From: CAISIP01 sp039934375
GTDB taxonomy: Bacteria > Pseudomonadota > Gammaproteobacteria > Burkholderiales > Burkholderiaceae_C
Reading direction: 5' to 3'
Length of the DNA: 5,081 nucleotides
Assembly (NCBI GenBank): GCA_039934375.1
Contig: JBDTMH010000300.1
Location: 1-5,081, forward strand
How positions within the stretch are numbered: the first letter of the stretch is position 1; each line of letters starts with the position of its first letter. Both the position numbers and the translations under genes were made by a program. The notes beneath the pieces are model-generated. The model ran no database searches. It saw nothing but the letters and a program-made list of their open reading frames with translations, and was not told the DNA's origin. This document shows, piece by piece, positions 4,646 to 5,081 of the stretch.

Positions 4646-5081
4646 TCAAGACGGCGTGAGCGCCGTGAAACACGGCGCCGCGGCAACCTTGATGGCGCCC
4701 TGGGCGCGCTGCGTGTAAATGCCGCGGGCAATGTTGTGCGGATGTTGCGTGGCTTGGGCCATGCTGAGCACTGGCGCAAAACAGACGTCGCTGCCTTCGA
4801 GCAGCGCGCACCAGTGCGCGCACGGCCGGGTGCGCAACAATGCGGCGATACGCGCCTCCAGTTCCGGCCAGGTTGCCTTGTCGTACTGGTTGACCGGGTC
4901 CACGTCGTCCAGACCTAGCCGGGTCAGTAGTTGGGCATAAAACTGCGGCTCGATCGAACCGATGGTGACGAAGCCGCCGTCGGCACAGGCGTAGGCGTCG
5001 TAAAACGAATACCAGCCAGCTGCCGAGGGCTGCACAGGACCTGTCATTGCGCCGGAATGACCCACGCGTCGTGCACCTGCA
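4646..5081 (-). CDS. CaiB/BaiF CoA-transferase or racemase family protein, 3' part
   Basis: The C-terminal part of a CaiB/BaiF family protein, most like alpha-methylacyl-CoA racemases, which epimerise 2-methyl branched acyl-CoA thioesters during lipid or branched-chain catabolism. The frame runs off the right edge; about 145 residues are present. Signature blocks: GWYSFYDAYACADGGFVTIG, then SIEPQFYAQLLTRLGLDD (the Glu of IEPQFY corresponds, as I recall, to a catalytic Glu in the mycobacterial racemase MCR), and HWCALLEGSDVCFAPVLSM followed by QHPHNIARG. The upstream residues entering the window are continuous with this, so no start is assigned. The tail is odd: relatives continue past an APRFSRTPG-like segment for some 20 or more residues, whereas here it reads APCFTALTPS and stops. 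Function as transferase rather than racemase cannot be excluded because the catalytic Asp and His regions are outside the window. Confidence 0.87.
   Translation of the reverse strand, partial: AGARRVGHSGAMTGPVQPSAAGWYSFYDAYACADGGFVTIGSIEPQFYAQLLTRLGLDDVDPVNQYDKATWPELEARIAALLRTRPCAHWCALLEGSDVCFAPVLSMAQATQHPHNIARGIYTQRAQGAIKVAAAPCFTALTPS
4651..4666. repeat. Perfect hairpin at the end of the CaiB-like gene
   Basis: ACGGCG - 4 bases - CGCCGT is a perfect 6-base inverted repeat covering the last codons of the CaiB-like gene, directly before its TGA. A second hairpin (4630-4642) follows. On the minus strand it is followed by CTTGACAGG, not a T-run, so a factor-independent terminator is not supported; it may be chance in GC-rich DNA. 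Confidence 0.35.

Noticed and set aside
4430..4918. Plus-strand open frame (162 codons) across the CaiB-like gene
   Set aside because: Antisense shadow of a recognised gene, with an Arg-rich composition.

Overview
This is a GC-rich proteobacterial window that most resembles a Burkholderiales-type genome, judged from base composition, codon use and the style of the sensor kinase, CaiB-type and MazEF proteins. That placement is an inference; no rRNA or other marker gene is present. The window looks like a mosaic accessory region: five recognisable gene products sit among decayed or unrecognised DNA. No tRNA, rRNA, CRISPR array or intact insertion sequence was seen.

Layout, left to right. Positions 2-406 (+) are the open 3' part of an unrecognised reading frame that enters from the left edge. 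Positions 455-1954 (+) encode a soluble two-PAS sensor histidine kinase with all the usual kinase boxes and no response regulator beside it. Positions 1955-2486 hold no intact gene, but include a second copy of a short coding-like repeat also found just before the kinase, and possible coding debris. Positions 2487-3469 (-) are a two-gene operon: a 5'-truncated AHSA1/SRPBCC-domain gene overlapping a complete glutathione S-transferase-like gene by an ATGA junction. Positions 3470-3762 are unassigned DNA with a pair of direct repeats 40 bp apart, apparently the sequence that replaced the start of the AHSA1 gene. Positions 3763-4384 (-) are a complete mazEF-type toxin-antitoxin operon with its own promoter and a palindromic operator candidate. 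Positions 4385-4645 hold that control region and then nothing recognisable. Positions 4646-5081 (-) are the 3' part of a CaiB/BaiF (alpha-methylacyl-CoA racemase-like) gene cut by the right edge, with a shortened C-terminus.

How the genes work together. Only two real functional units are visible: mazE-mazF (antitoxin then toxin, coupled translation, probable autoregulation) and the AHSA1-GST pair (coupled translation; no joint biochemical role can be read from the sequence). The kinase and the CaiB-like gene are independent. The truncated AHSA1 start, the shortened CaiB tail and the repeats around the kinase all suggest past rearrangement. I found no convincing new defence or mobile system. 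The best leads are the repeated RAR[IV]HFG[QH]HGS coding tail flanking the kinase, and the MazF variant with His where the classical toxin has its catalytic Arg.
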